64,000 nt of DNA. Source: Sordaria brevicollis (Eukaryota > Ascomycota > Sordariomycetes > Sordariales > Sordariaceae). The position numbers and the translations under genes are program-made. Shown piece by piece: positions 38,417 through 49,496 of this stretch; positions within the stretch are counted from its first letter, which is position 1; each line of letters starts with the position of its first letter. The notes under the pieces are model-generated. The model worked only from the letters and a program-made list of their open reading frames with translations. It was not told the DNA's origin and searched no databases. Location of the stretch: positions 124,001 to 188,000 of the forward strand of contig JAUTDP010000005.1 in NCBI GenBank assembly GCA_033439795.1. Reading direction: 5' to 3'.

Positions 38417-38760
38417 TAACTTATTACCGTCCCGGTAATTCGTTTAAATATATACCCTTATTGCCTACTTACTTAAATTCCGAATTCTATATTATTTATC
38501 CTTTACGGGCCGATTTAATTATCCACTTCCTTAATACCGTATTTAGTAACTTAAATAACGATTTCGTTAGCGCTATCGTATATATTGTTTCTATAAATTT
38601 CGAATTCCTAATTAACGAACGGGCTATTAGCGATATATACGAATATTTTGCTATTACGATTATAAACGTCGTGGACGTCCTACTTATTATTATTAATATT
38701 TTAAGCTTAGAAGCGGCTATTAATTATAATTATTTTAAGGTTAATCTAAGTATAAATTAA
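38413..38760 (+). CDS. Uncertain 115-codon open frame inside element E
   Basis: This is the longest ATG-initiated open frame in the RIP-mutated part. The translation has long hydrophobic stretches (IINVVDVLLIIINILSL near residues 84-100) and some charged residues. It runs against the direction of element E and begins inside the polypurine tract, so it is unlikely to be an original element gene. RIP creates few stops in some antisense frames, and the - strand of the same stretch also reads openly (IALTKSLFKLLNTVLRKWII). I regard it as most probably an antisense shadow of E's terminal coding sequence. Confidence 0.15.
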   Translation: MLTYYRPGNSFKYIPLLPTYLNSEFYIIYPLRADLIIHFLNTVFSNLNNDFVSAIVYIVSINFEFLINERAISDIYEYFAITIINVVDVLLIIINILSLEAAINYNYFKVNLSIN

Positions 38761-38769
38761 ATCGGCGTA

Positions 38770-41000
38770 AAAGTATTATTTAATTAAATTATACGGTCTT
38801 TTAAGGGTACGGTCCTTTATTATATTCTAAATAGCTTAATAATATTTATTAACCTATTTATAATTATTAAAACGTAAATAATTTATTAATATTAATTTAA
38901 GCGTTTACTCCTACCTTTTAGCGCCGTCTTTAAAATAATTAATTTCCTCTTATTAATTCTTATTTTACTCTTCGAAGTATTTAATCCGTTTAATTAATTT
39001 ATTAAGCGCCTTTTAATTGTAATTCGGGGTCGTATTTATAATTAATTTAGGTAGGAATTAAATTCTAATATAACCGCGACCGAAAAGGATATATTATAAA
39101 GTCGAAATAATTCGGCTAATTATAATTATATCGGAAAGCTTTCTTATAATTGGAGTAATACCTATATTAAAAGCCTTCTTACTACGAATAAAATAATTAT
39201 TAAAATCGATTATATTTATATTTAAATTTTGGTTTGGTTTGAAATTCGGCGACGAATTTACCTCGGAAAACGAATCTATAATTAAGGAGGATTCGAACCG
39301 CTTAAAAGTCTTAGGGTTAAAATCGGAAACGGATTATCTCTTTTTAATTATATAATTAACGGTAAAAATTTTAATAAAACCGGTTAATTTAATCGGGGTA
39401 TTTTAGGTAGGTATAATAATTCGAATTAAAAGGGCGGTGAAATTTTTAAATTCGATATATCCGGTAATATTAAAAATATTAGGGATTTTAATTCCTAATA
39501 TTGTTAAAGTATTTAAAAGAGTAATTTTATTAATTTAAAGAATTAAATTGGGCTTAATTACGTCGATAAATTTATTAATAATATTATTAAGTAACGAATT
39601 ATTAAAGATAATATTATATAGGATAGCGGGCTATTTAATTAAGGCGATTTATAATTTATTATTTAAAGGTAGGCTTAATTTCTCGAACGCGCTAATTTAA
39701 GGCTATTTAATGGGGGTTAATCCCTCTATAATAAACGTTAATTCCTTAAATTTAATATAGCGTATATTAATTTAAACTCTTTTAAATTTAGCCTCCGAAT
39801 CGGTATTGGAAATAATTTCGTCGAATTCGGCTAAGGCTACGTTCTTTTCTATTTAATCTTTAAATTTATCGACGTTTTCCTTATAAGCGTTCTATTTAGT
39901 TTAAAATTCGGAATCCTAGCGGGTAAAGTACTTTTATATAATAGTAAAAGCCTTATTATTTACGTCCTCTTTAATAATAATATTAGTATCGAAATTAACG
40001 TCGAATTAATATATTTAAACGCATTTTTCTAAAACGAAGTCTAAAAGAGGCTTAACGTATTATTTATAATTTTTAAATATTTTAGCGTCCTATTCGTACT
40101 AAGTTAATTTAAAACTCGCTTTATATTAACGTACGTAAAAAGGTATTTTATAAGCCTCTATACCGGTTTTTTTATTCTACTTATCCTATTCGTAGAAGGA
40201 TTTAAATAATTTTATAATTTAATATACTACGGTTATTACGACTTAAGTAGCAATATCCGGCTTATAGGGTAAATTTTTTATAATTTCTATAAAGTAAATT
40301 CTATCCTTAATCGCGCCTAAGAACCTAATAATCTCCTTATAATATTTCGTTTACAAAATCTAAAAATTATTAATTATATAAATAATTAAAATTACTTCGG
40401 CTCGCTTTTTATTGTTATTATAAAAGTCGCGAAAAATTTTACTTTAATTAAATTATAAGCGTTTAAAGACGTTTAAATTTTAATTCGGTTTACTTAGAAT
40501 ATAATTAACTTAGCCCAAAACGTATTAACTTTTTTAATTCTATATTTCGTAAATCGCTTTTATAATATTAAAAATAAGAAGGTTAGAAATAATAGGATTA
40601 CTATCGTACGTATAAGCGGTAAAGCGGCGCGAATATATTAATTTACTTTAATTCGGTATAATTAAATCGTTTACGGTAATTATTATAATAATTAATTTTA
40701 GATTATAAATTTATTTTAATTGTAATTTGGTTAAAATATTTAAAGATAGGAAGAAATTTAGCCGAAAGTTAATTTATACGCGTTAAATATTATAAAGCGG
40801 GTCGTATCGCGGTTTATATACAGTAAATAATTAATACTTAATTACTTTATCGGTTTAAGACGAATTAGGTTCAAGGAGGGAAGGTATATCCAATTTCCTT
40901 CTTAAGTAATATATTATTTAAATACCGTAAATTAATATAACCAAATCCGGTTCCTTAGGTTTCTTTAATTCGTTAAATTAAATAGGGAGCCGCGCTTCGT
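38770..41000 (-). pseudogene. Extra coding relic downstream of element E integrase, possibly with a retropepsin-like fold
   Basis: The - strand from about 41,000 (YEARLPIQFNELKKPKEPD) to about 39,230 reads as a continuous protein whose interruptions are nearly all TAA/TAG. The first half is charged and helical, like a Gag. Near 39,640-39,330 comes LLNNIINKFIDVIKPNL, then LNTLTILGIKIPN and IKLTGFIKIFTVNYI. This spacing resembles an aspartic protease of LTR elements (DSG..., an ILGxxFL-like end), but no catalytic DSG survives and I may be over-reading. It sits after integrase, where Ty3 elements normally have at most a chromodomain. It could be an extra ORF of the element or a further nested relic without visible LTRs. 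Confidence 0.4.
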
Positions 41001-44000
41001 ATTCCTCAATTAATTGCCGGCTATTCTTTATAAAGCCTCTTTTTCTAATTATATTACGGGGTTTTTAAATATTCGATTTGTAATTATAACCTTTCTATTT
41101 TACTTTATAATCGATATGTAATCTGTTCTTTATTTAAATTATTCGCCGTTTTAATAGTTATTCTACTTCGTAAAAATAGAATTAATTATCGTCTTTTTCG
41201 ATAAATATGCAATTTAATTTATCGTTCCCCTTTTTACCGAATAGGTTTTCGCTTTTAAAGTATTCGCGAAGGTATATTAGGGAAATTATTTTATAAATCC
41301 TTTATATTTTTAATATATTAAATTTATAAATTAAATTGTTAATTTTATATATTATTTTAAAAGGGTTAATTCGTTATTAACCGAATTTTCGTAAAGGTTC
41401 GCCTATGGGGTTATACCCTTTATAAAATTGGATTATTACTTTATTTTTAACTTTAAAGGATAAAGGCCGGTATAATTTATTATATAAGAATTTATATTTT
41501 ATAGCGGCTTAATTTAAAGCGTCGTTAATTTTTTAATTATATAATTTTCGTATCGCTTTAAAATTGTAATTTTCCAAATCTTATAGCTTAATAAAGTCTA
41601 AAGTAATATTAAATTTAAAACCGAATATTAATTCGTTCGGGATTAAATTTAATAAAGTAAATAGAGAATTATTTATATTATATTAAAACGCTAATAAAAT
41701 ATTAAATTAAAATATATCGAAATTTTTAACGGTATAATATTTAATAGCGAATTCCACTTTTTAATTTCTCTTTTCGTTTTTTCTGTTAATTTAGGAATAC
41801 TATACCGTAATATATATTAATTTATAACTTAATTTATCGAATATAATTTTCTAGGCTTCGGATAGGAATTTTAAATTTCGATCGCTAATTATTACGTAGA
41901 ATAGGCCCTAATCGTAAAGTAATAATATCGTTACGAATTTCTCTACCTAATCTTTCGTTAAATAAATTATCTTCCTTAAAATTAAAATAACCTTCTTATT
42001 AAAAGCGTAAACGACCGTTATAAGCGAATCGAAATTTTCTTTTCCCTATATCGTCGACGCGTAGGGTTATTTAAATAAATTTATTATAAAATTAATATAG
42101 ATTATATAGTATAAAATCGGTTTAGGAATTACGGGTTAGAATTAGCCGGGAATCGCCTTACGATTTATCTTTAATTCGTTATATTTAAAGTAATAGGAAA
42201 TATATATTTTAAATTAACGTAATAATTATAGGATCGACAAACCCTCTAATTCTTTTATTATTCGGAATAGGTTAAAATAATATCTATTATTATAGGCTAC
42301 TTTAAAAATCGATTTGAGGCAATTATACGGTATACATAATCGAATCGCGCCATTATATACTTTATAATATAATAGGCTATCCTTAGAAAACTAATACTTA
42401 AAATATCGGTCTTTAGGGAAATTATAGCGCGCGCTTCTTTCGGCGTAGAATTTCAATTTTTCTATAACCCGGGAGTAATAAACGTCTTTTATATAACTTT
42501 TAACGAAATCCGCTTTAATTTCGTCTATTATTTGGATATAAATTAAATATATAGAATTTTTCTATATATTGTCTAATTCGTTAGCTTTTAAATCGGGGTA
42601 AGGTACTTTAAATAATAACCGGGATAAGGTATTTAGGACTACGTTAATTTTATTAAGGATATACTGTATATCGAAATCGAATTGGAATAAATAAATTAAA
42701 ATTATAATTAACTTTAAATTAAATTTAATTAGGTCTATTATTTTTAAAATAATTTAGCGGATAATACTAATAATTACCTTATAATTGGTAAAAACGATTA
42801 CTAACTTACGGTATAATTAAATAATTTACCTTATTATTCTATAAGCCTATATAAAATAGGCGACTTCGAATTCTATAGGCTAATACCGCTTCTTAACGTT
42901 CGAAAGCCATTTATTATAAAATATAATTAATTCGATATCCGTAATAAAGAAAGATTTACCGTCCTAAGAATTATTTTTTAAGTGGAAAATAATTAAACCG
43001 AAGCTAAATTCGAATAATACGTTAATTTTATAAAACGTTTAACGGCCTAAGTAGTAATAAAAAAGGATTTACTTTTTGCAAAATTAATTTTATAAAATTT
43101 CAAAGGCTTCTTTCTCCTACTAAGTAAGTTTAAAAATAACTATCTTCGTAAACTTCTAGCGGACGGGTTGGTTTTTATTCTTTAGTATCTTCTTCTCTAC
43201 TTTAATTTACATTATAAATATAATCTTACGGTCCTTAAGCGGTCTTACCTTTTAGGCAAATTAGGGTACGAATTTTTTAAAGAAGTTACCGATACCGATA
43301 TAGTATTCAAAATTAGCTAAATCGGTAGGCATTTTAATATTCTAGATCGCGGCAATTCGGTCTTCGATTATTACTAAACCGAATATTAATACTTTATAGC
43401 CCAAAAAACGAATTAATAAGTAAGCTACGAATAATTTCTTCGCTATAATATTTAAATTAATTTTTTTAAATAATTTTAGGATTATTTTAATATAAACGAA
43501 GTATTCCTCGGCTATATCGCTAAAAATAATAATATCGTCGATATAAATTACTATAAAAGTTTAGTAGGGGTGGAATCGCCTATTTATAAATTTTTAAGCG
43601 TAAAACGGTAAATTTTTATAACCTATCAAAATAATATTTAACCTTTTTAAACCTCTAGGGCTAATTAAAATTATTTTATTATAATAATAAAGATAAACGG
43701 GGAATTAATAGAAAAAAGTTAAGCTATCGAAAACACTAATAAAGCGCTTACTTCGCATATAGGTAATAATAGAATCTTAAATCGGTAGAAAATAAGAATC
43801 GCTAATAATAACCCTATTAATAGGCCGCTAATCGATAATAACCCTTATTTTACGTTTACTATCTACTATCCTCTAAATTACGAAATAAAGGTATTTAAAA
43901 AGGGTAGGACGTTTTATCTATTCTAATTTTCCGTCTTCGTATATTTTATTAAACGTCTCGTTTAAAACCTCTATATCCTTTAAACCAAATTAATATAAGC

Positions 44001-46960
44001 GAAATACGACCTTCTTATAATACTAACCGTCGACCAAATTAACGCGCAATATCTCATCTTCGTTAATAATAATAATACCAATACCGTTATAAACGTTATA
44101 CTTATTAATTATTATTTTAATTTTCTTAGCAAAAACCGGGTCCTTTATATAAATTATAACGCTAAAATCAAATTTAATTTCGGGGATATTCTCGACTTTA
44201 CTGATTCTTAGGGACGGAATTCTAACTTAAGTTTATTTTATTAAACAGAGCGAATCGTCTTCTATTAAAGGTTTATCTTCGGGAATTAATTTAATAACTT
44301 CCTCTACCGCCCTATTAATTTTTAAGTCCGGTATAAGGGTTATTCTCTCTAATTCCTTTATATAATTAAATTCCTCTCCGACTTCCTTATTTATAACGGC
44401 CAATATAACTTAGGCCTAATTAAAAGAAATCGACTTATACTTATCGAAATTAATATCCTAAATCGTTCCGAATTATTAATTTTTATAAAATTGTATCGGG
44501 GTTAAATTTGGGTTTACTACTAAAATAAACCTAATTGTACCTATATCGAGGATATAGTTGCAGATATATTTATTTTAAAATACGAATATAAAATCCTTTA
44601 ATATATTAATTAATATAGTAATATTAAAGTAAGCGTAATTTATAGGTATTTGTATTTCGTAATATAATAGAATTACTATATTATAATTAATTATAACCTT
44701 ACGGGTAATTAATTTTATTCTACTATAAATCTTAATAATTATACCGTAATACGAATCGACTTTTATTATATTAAATTTAAAATCGATTAAAACTGCGTTC
44801 GGGACGGTCTAAGACGTATTAAATAAGAATTTAGCCGGGAATTTATTAATAACTTAAATTTTAATACGGAATTTAATTCGAATTACTTTACTATCTATTA
44901 TTCCTATTATAAATAAGTCGAAATTTATTTATTATTTTAAAATTATATTACTTCCTATAATATCGAAATTCTTTTCAATTAAATTATCGAATTCGATGTT
45001 AGCGCTTCCTCGAAGGAAATTTCGGTCGATAAAAATACTGGAGTAGCCTATATTGATATAAATTATATATTCGGGGCCGAATTCGGCAAATTAGACTATA
45101 ATTTAAAAAAAGGTATATAACGCTCCTTCGATTTTAAAGGGTATCGGCTTAATATTAATTATAGGGAAGTTAAGGCCGATTAACTTAGGGCTTACTATTA
45201 TTATAGTGGCGGCGTTCGGTTAAATAGGTTATAACTTTAATTTAAAGCTATAATAATTATTATTCAAAGCGTATTAAAGTATATAGCGACGAATTTTAAA
45301 TCGCTAGCGGTATTTTTTATACGTAATTCGTTTTAAATTACCGGGAAGTATAAAGTAAATTAAAGATTAATTATATTTACTAATTATATAATAAAACGCG
45401 GACGTAGCGCTAGCGTCGGTAAATATAAAGGCTTCCTCTTTACTAAAATTAGAATAATAATTGTATTCCTTAAAACTTTAAATACGAAACTAATAAATTT
45501 CCTCGTCGGATTCGTTACCTATATTAATAATTATTTCGCGCTCCTTATTAATTAAAAAAGTACCGTCGGAACGGCGTACGCTAAATTTAACCCAATAACG
45601 GTAAAAACGCTTATATAGGCGGCGAATCCAAAATAACTTCCTATTTCCCTCTCTCTAAGGTTTACTTTTACTACGGGCCTTCTAACGGTTAGATTCGTTA
45701 ACGAAATCCTACTTCTATTTGCCCTAATAATTAAAATAGCAGCTTAAATCGCGGGGCGGGTAATTTAGGCCGCAATTATATATAATAGTACTTATAAAGG
45801 TTAGGGCGGCCTATTAGTAATTCAATTCGGCCGTAACGTAATAAAAACCGTTAATAAATAAATATTAAATCTTAAGGGCGGGTAAAACTAAACGAATATC
45901 TTCGAATAAGGTAAACTTTCCTTCCAATTCGGCTTTTATAAAACGAACGTTAAAATCGGCATTATAGCCGCCGAAACTATTAATTAAATTAAATCGATAA
46001 ATTTCGGCTTTCTATTCGACGTACTTAATAAAATTATTAATCGATATATTATAAGACGGTTCTTAAATTAATTAACGTAGGCCAGGGTAAATAGCGAACT
46101 AAATATAAGAATTAATATTAAGGGCGTTATTATTTTTAAATTCGCAATTCTAACATAGGATTTGGAAAACCGTAATGCGGATCGGCTTATTAATAATATA
46201 ATCCTCGTACAAATATTTAATAAAATTGAATTTAACTAAGACTTAATTTTTTATCGGCTTAAAATGGGCGATTAAAACGGCCTTCTAAATATTTAAGTCG
46301 ACTTTACAAATTATTTACTACTAAGGATTCAATTAAATTATTTACTAAATTTTAGCTACTCCGTAGAATAATTCGTTAAAATTGAAGCGTAAATACTTAA
46401 TACGGGCCGGGGTTATAGCGTTCGATATAATAAATTCGAAGAATAAATAGACCAATTTATAATAAATATCCCCTTTATACGTATAATACTTATAACCTTA
46501 ATACTTAAATTCAAATATATTGGAGTAAAAAAAACCGGCCTATTTAATTTTCTATCCCTAGAAATTTCCGTTAGGACTATTGCAATTAAAAGCGCTATTA
46601 AAATTAACAACGAATTTAATAGCGATTTAATTCAAAGCTTAAACGTTATTATTAGCGGTTACTATTATTATAGTTTAAATTATAGTAATAAATTCGGTTC
46701 TACCGAATTAGTCTTATTAATTTCCGCTCTGGCCCTAACCGGTAAATTAATCTTAAGACTAATCCTCCCTTTAATTTTAACCTTAAGCCTAGCCGCGTCC
46801 TTAAGATTAGGAATTACCGCTACCTTAATTATAAGGGCTTATTTAGGACGTAAAGTTAAAAAATCCTACTCTAAGGTCGAAACCCGAACTAAATTATCCT
46901 ATATTTCGTCCAAATATAATTTAAACGGTATTAATTAGAAATCCTATAAATTTAAGGATC
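41001..46960 (-). pseudogene. Gag-Pol relic of element E
   Basis: Pol is readable on the - strand. A protease-like box INIGYSSIFIDRNFL lies near 45,070-45,020 (family IDTGSSxSLIDREFL). Reverse transcriptase runs near 43,860-43,300 with RKIRVIIDRPINR-type start, FISVFDSLTFFY, LISPRGLKRLNIIL and an intact YIDDIIIFSD catalytic box at about 43,546-43,517. Both Asp residues are retained there, unlike in the other elements. The connection LGYKVLIFGLVIIEDRIAAI matches the family LGFRVDAFGMSTTEERIAA. Integrase with a degraded YHPQTDGQSERKNQ-like block and YNINNSLFTLLNLIPNELIFGF lies near 41,790-41,620. Upstream (about 46,960-45,650) is a Gag-like region; a knuckle may lie near 45,750 (NYPPRDLSCYFNY). 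RIP stops kill the frame. Confidence 0.85.
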
Positions 46961-49248
46961 TAATTAGCTACTTTCGATAAAAAAATTATTAAATTTAATA
47001 ATAGTTTTTAAAATACTTAAAACCGTAATTAATTTAATTTAATTAAAACGCTCAATAAATTTTAAATTAATTATTAATAATTATTATAAGAAATTTCTAA
47101 CGTTATATCCGGTAAATAATTATTAGGAGAATGTATTGAATTAATTAAAAGAGGAAAAGGATTTCGAAAAGGGCTATAAAATCGGGATAGAATTTTCTCC
47201 TTTCTTTTATCGATTTAATAGGGTAAGGACGGGGTAAAAATAATTTTACGTTAATTTTTTATTCTTTCTTCTAAATTCTTTATTACGTTAATTCTTTCTT
47301 TACCTTTATTTTTTAATTTATTAAATTCTATTTTATAAAACTTAAATTAAAGACGAAAATTATTTTAAGGGAAAAGCGGCCTTATAACGAATTAATTTCG
47401 GTGCCGAATAGCGTCTTCGTCGTCCGTAACCGATTTTATAATTATTCGAAAATTTAAACTAATATTTTTTATCGATTTATTTTTAAAATTACCTTCCTAA
47501 TAGAATTTTTCGGCTAGGCCTAAGCCGAGTAAATTAATGGTTTAATCCTTTTAAAATAAAAGAGAATTTAGTAATTGGGGTTCTTATTATATATAATTAC
47601 TAATTTAAATTAATAAAGGAAGGGACGGGGTATCGATTTATATAGGAGACGGATTACTTTAAATTAATTACGGTTTATAATAAGCCTTAAAGTCTTCCGT
47701 ATAATTCTAAAAATTTTTTATTAATATAAAAAATTAAATAAATATCCCCTACGGATTTAAATTAAACTATATTGTAATTAATATCCTAAGGGCGTTTAAG
47801 AATTCTTCGTTACTTATATTAATTCGAAGTAGGGTATATATTAATAATAATTATAATGTATAGGAGGGCTCCCGAAATAGGTATATTAGGGATTGAGTTT
47901 CTTATATTATCGTTTAACGTATTTCGTTTTAATATTTAGTTCGCGATTTAAAAGAGCCGGGCAATTACGGATATAAAATATCCTTTAACTTAAGGGTTAT
48001 ATTAAAAACGAACTTAAATTCGATATATTAATATTTTCCTACTTCGGGGTGGATTTTAATATTTAAAGTACTAACGGCGGTAATAATTTAATTATATTTC
48101 TCTAATTCGGGCCGGGTTTTAAATTCGGGTCCGGTATTAATTTTATAACTAATTACGGCAAAATAACGTCGAATTCCCGTAAGAGACGAAATTAAATATT
48201 TCTCCGATTCGGGTTGGGCGTTAATTTGAAAATTAATATCGGTAAAAGGACGACGACCTCTTATAAGAAACGAGGTTTAATACCTTTCCAATTCGGTTCG
48301 GACTTTAATTTAATAATTAACGTCGGTAAAAGAACGTTGAATTCTTAAGGGAAATAAAATTCGATACCTCTTTAATTAAATTTTAATTACCTATAGTAAA
48401 TTAAATGTAAATTTATCGCTTAAAGCGGTATAAAGGTCGTCTTTATCGGTTTTTAAATTGGTATTTATTTCGTTTTTAAGAGCGGAGACGTCTATTTTAT
48501 TTAAAGAAGGTAATGGGTTATAAAAATAATATAAATTAGAATTTAATATAAATAAATATTATAAACTTATAATAATTACGTATTTTATATATAGTATTTA
48601 ATTTTATACGTATTCGGGGTCCGAAACGTTATAATAAAAGAAGACGGGGTAGTTATTAGATTTATAATTAGGTTTTATACTATTGTTATTACTTTAGGAA
48701 AATAAATCGTTTTAATTATCGAATTAATTAAAAGAATTTTAAATATTAGGTATAAGCGGGACGAATTATTCGACTTATAGAAATATAATAGGGGATTAAT
48801 CGTCTTCGGTAAATTTAACGGCTTATTTAAAAAGGCTTTTAGGGATATAATAATTTAAACCCTAATAAATTAAATATAGGGGTAATACCGTTAACCGTCT
48901 CGTAATTCGAATCGACGTTAATAATATTAATTCGGTATTTAAAAATTACGGTAAGGAATCGATAACCGCTTTAAATCGTTTTTTTAAACCGTTTAATATA
49001 ATTCGGTATTATAGTATTATTAAATTCGCGTAAACGAAGTTTGATACGTACCGAAGGTCCCGTTAGACTATAAAGTTTTTAGGGTCGAGTATAGGTATTA
49101 ATAGTTAATAAAATAGGATGAAAAATAATAATAACGCGAAGTGGGGTTAAGCCGAAGCGTTAAGAAACTCCTCGGGTTAGGTATCCGCTACGAAATTTCT
49201 AAAAGAAAGGAAGAATATTAATAGTTAAAACTATTATTGGGTATTATT
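46961..49248 (-). other. 5' internal region of element E, with a repeat-bearing coding relic
   Basis: Between the 5' LTR and Gag-Pol lie 2.3 kb. The - strand about 48,390-47,950 is coding-like and contains imperfect 28-residue repeats (listed separately). The rest (49,248-48,400 and 47,900-46,960) is AT-rich with short coding-like patches that I cannot assign. It could be a long leader plus an additional ORF, or the true N-terminal part of Gag. Confidence 0.4.
48130..48385 (-). repeat. Three imperfect 84-bp tandem repeats encoding a 28-residue unit
   Basis: On the - strand three successive 84-bp units keep one reading frame. They start near 48,385, 48,297 and 48,213. Each follows the pattern (L/S)E(R/K)Y, then R-R/Q-R, then FTD(V/I)N or a variant, ending in PE/TE. 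A shorter fourth unit (RPELEKY...HPEVGKY) continues to about 48,040. Frame conservation despite RIP implies that the repeats were part of a protein. The family is not recognised. Confidence 0.6.
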
Positions 49249-49491
49249 TATTAAATGGTATAAATTTATAATGTAAAGTCCTTGATGGATTGGATAATTA
49301 TGGAATACGATAATTAATTTAGGAGAGAGATCGAATCGAAGTTCGACTTCTCGGTTATTTATTTATATATAGGAGTTAATTCGGGTCGTCCTTGACCCGA
49401 CTCTTACGATACCTAAAGGAGAAGGTGAGTCTACGACCGATTTGATGTCGAGTCGTGGCTCGTCCCGATCTGTTCCCTCCTTCCCTTTATA
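49249..49491 (-). repeat. 5' LTR of element E (243 bp)
   Basis: It is the partner of 38,160-38,402. It carries mostly C-to-T changes on the + strand (TTGATGGATTGG) and keeps most G residues. Confidence 0.93.
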
Positions 49492-49496
49492 ATCTT
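49492..49496. repeat. Target duplication ATCTT, right copy (element E)
   Basis: It is identical to 38,155-38,159 and lies directly outside the LTR. Confidence 0.9.

Larger units (their letters stand above)
38160..49491 (-). mobile_element. Element E: 11.3 kb Ty3/Gypsy-like retrotransposon nested in element C
   Basis: LTRs of exactly 243 bp (38,160-38,402 and 49,249-49,491) and the perfect duplication ATCTT bound it. On the - strand the LTR runs from TATGAAGGGAAGG to CCATTTGATA, that is TG...CA with both ends converted to TA. A polypurine tract (CATAGGGGG on -) precedes the 3' LTR. Pol lies on the - strand in the middle. At 11,332 bp it is larger than an ordinary Gypsy element, with extra coding-like sequence both before and after pol. 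Confidence 0.93.
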
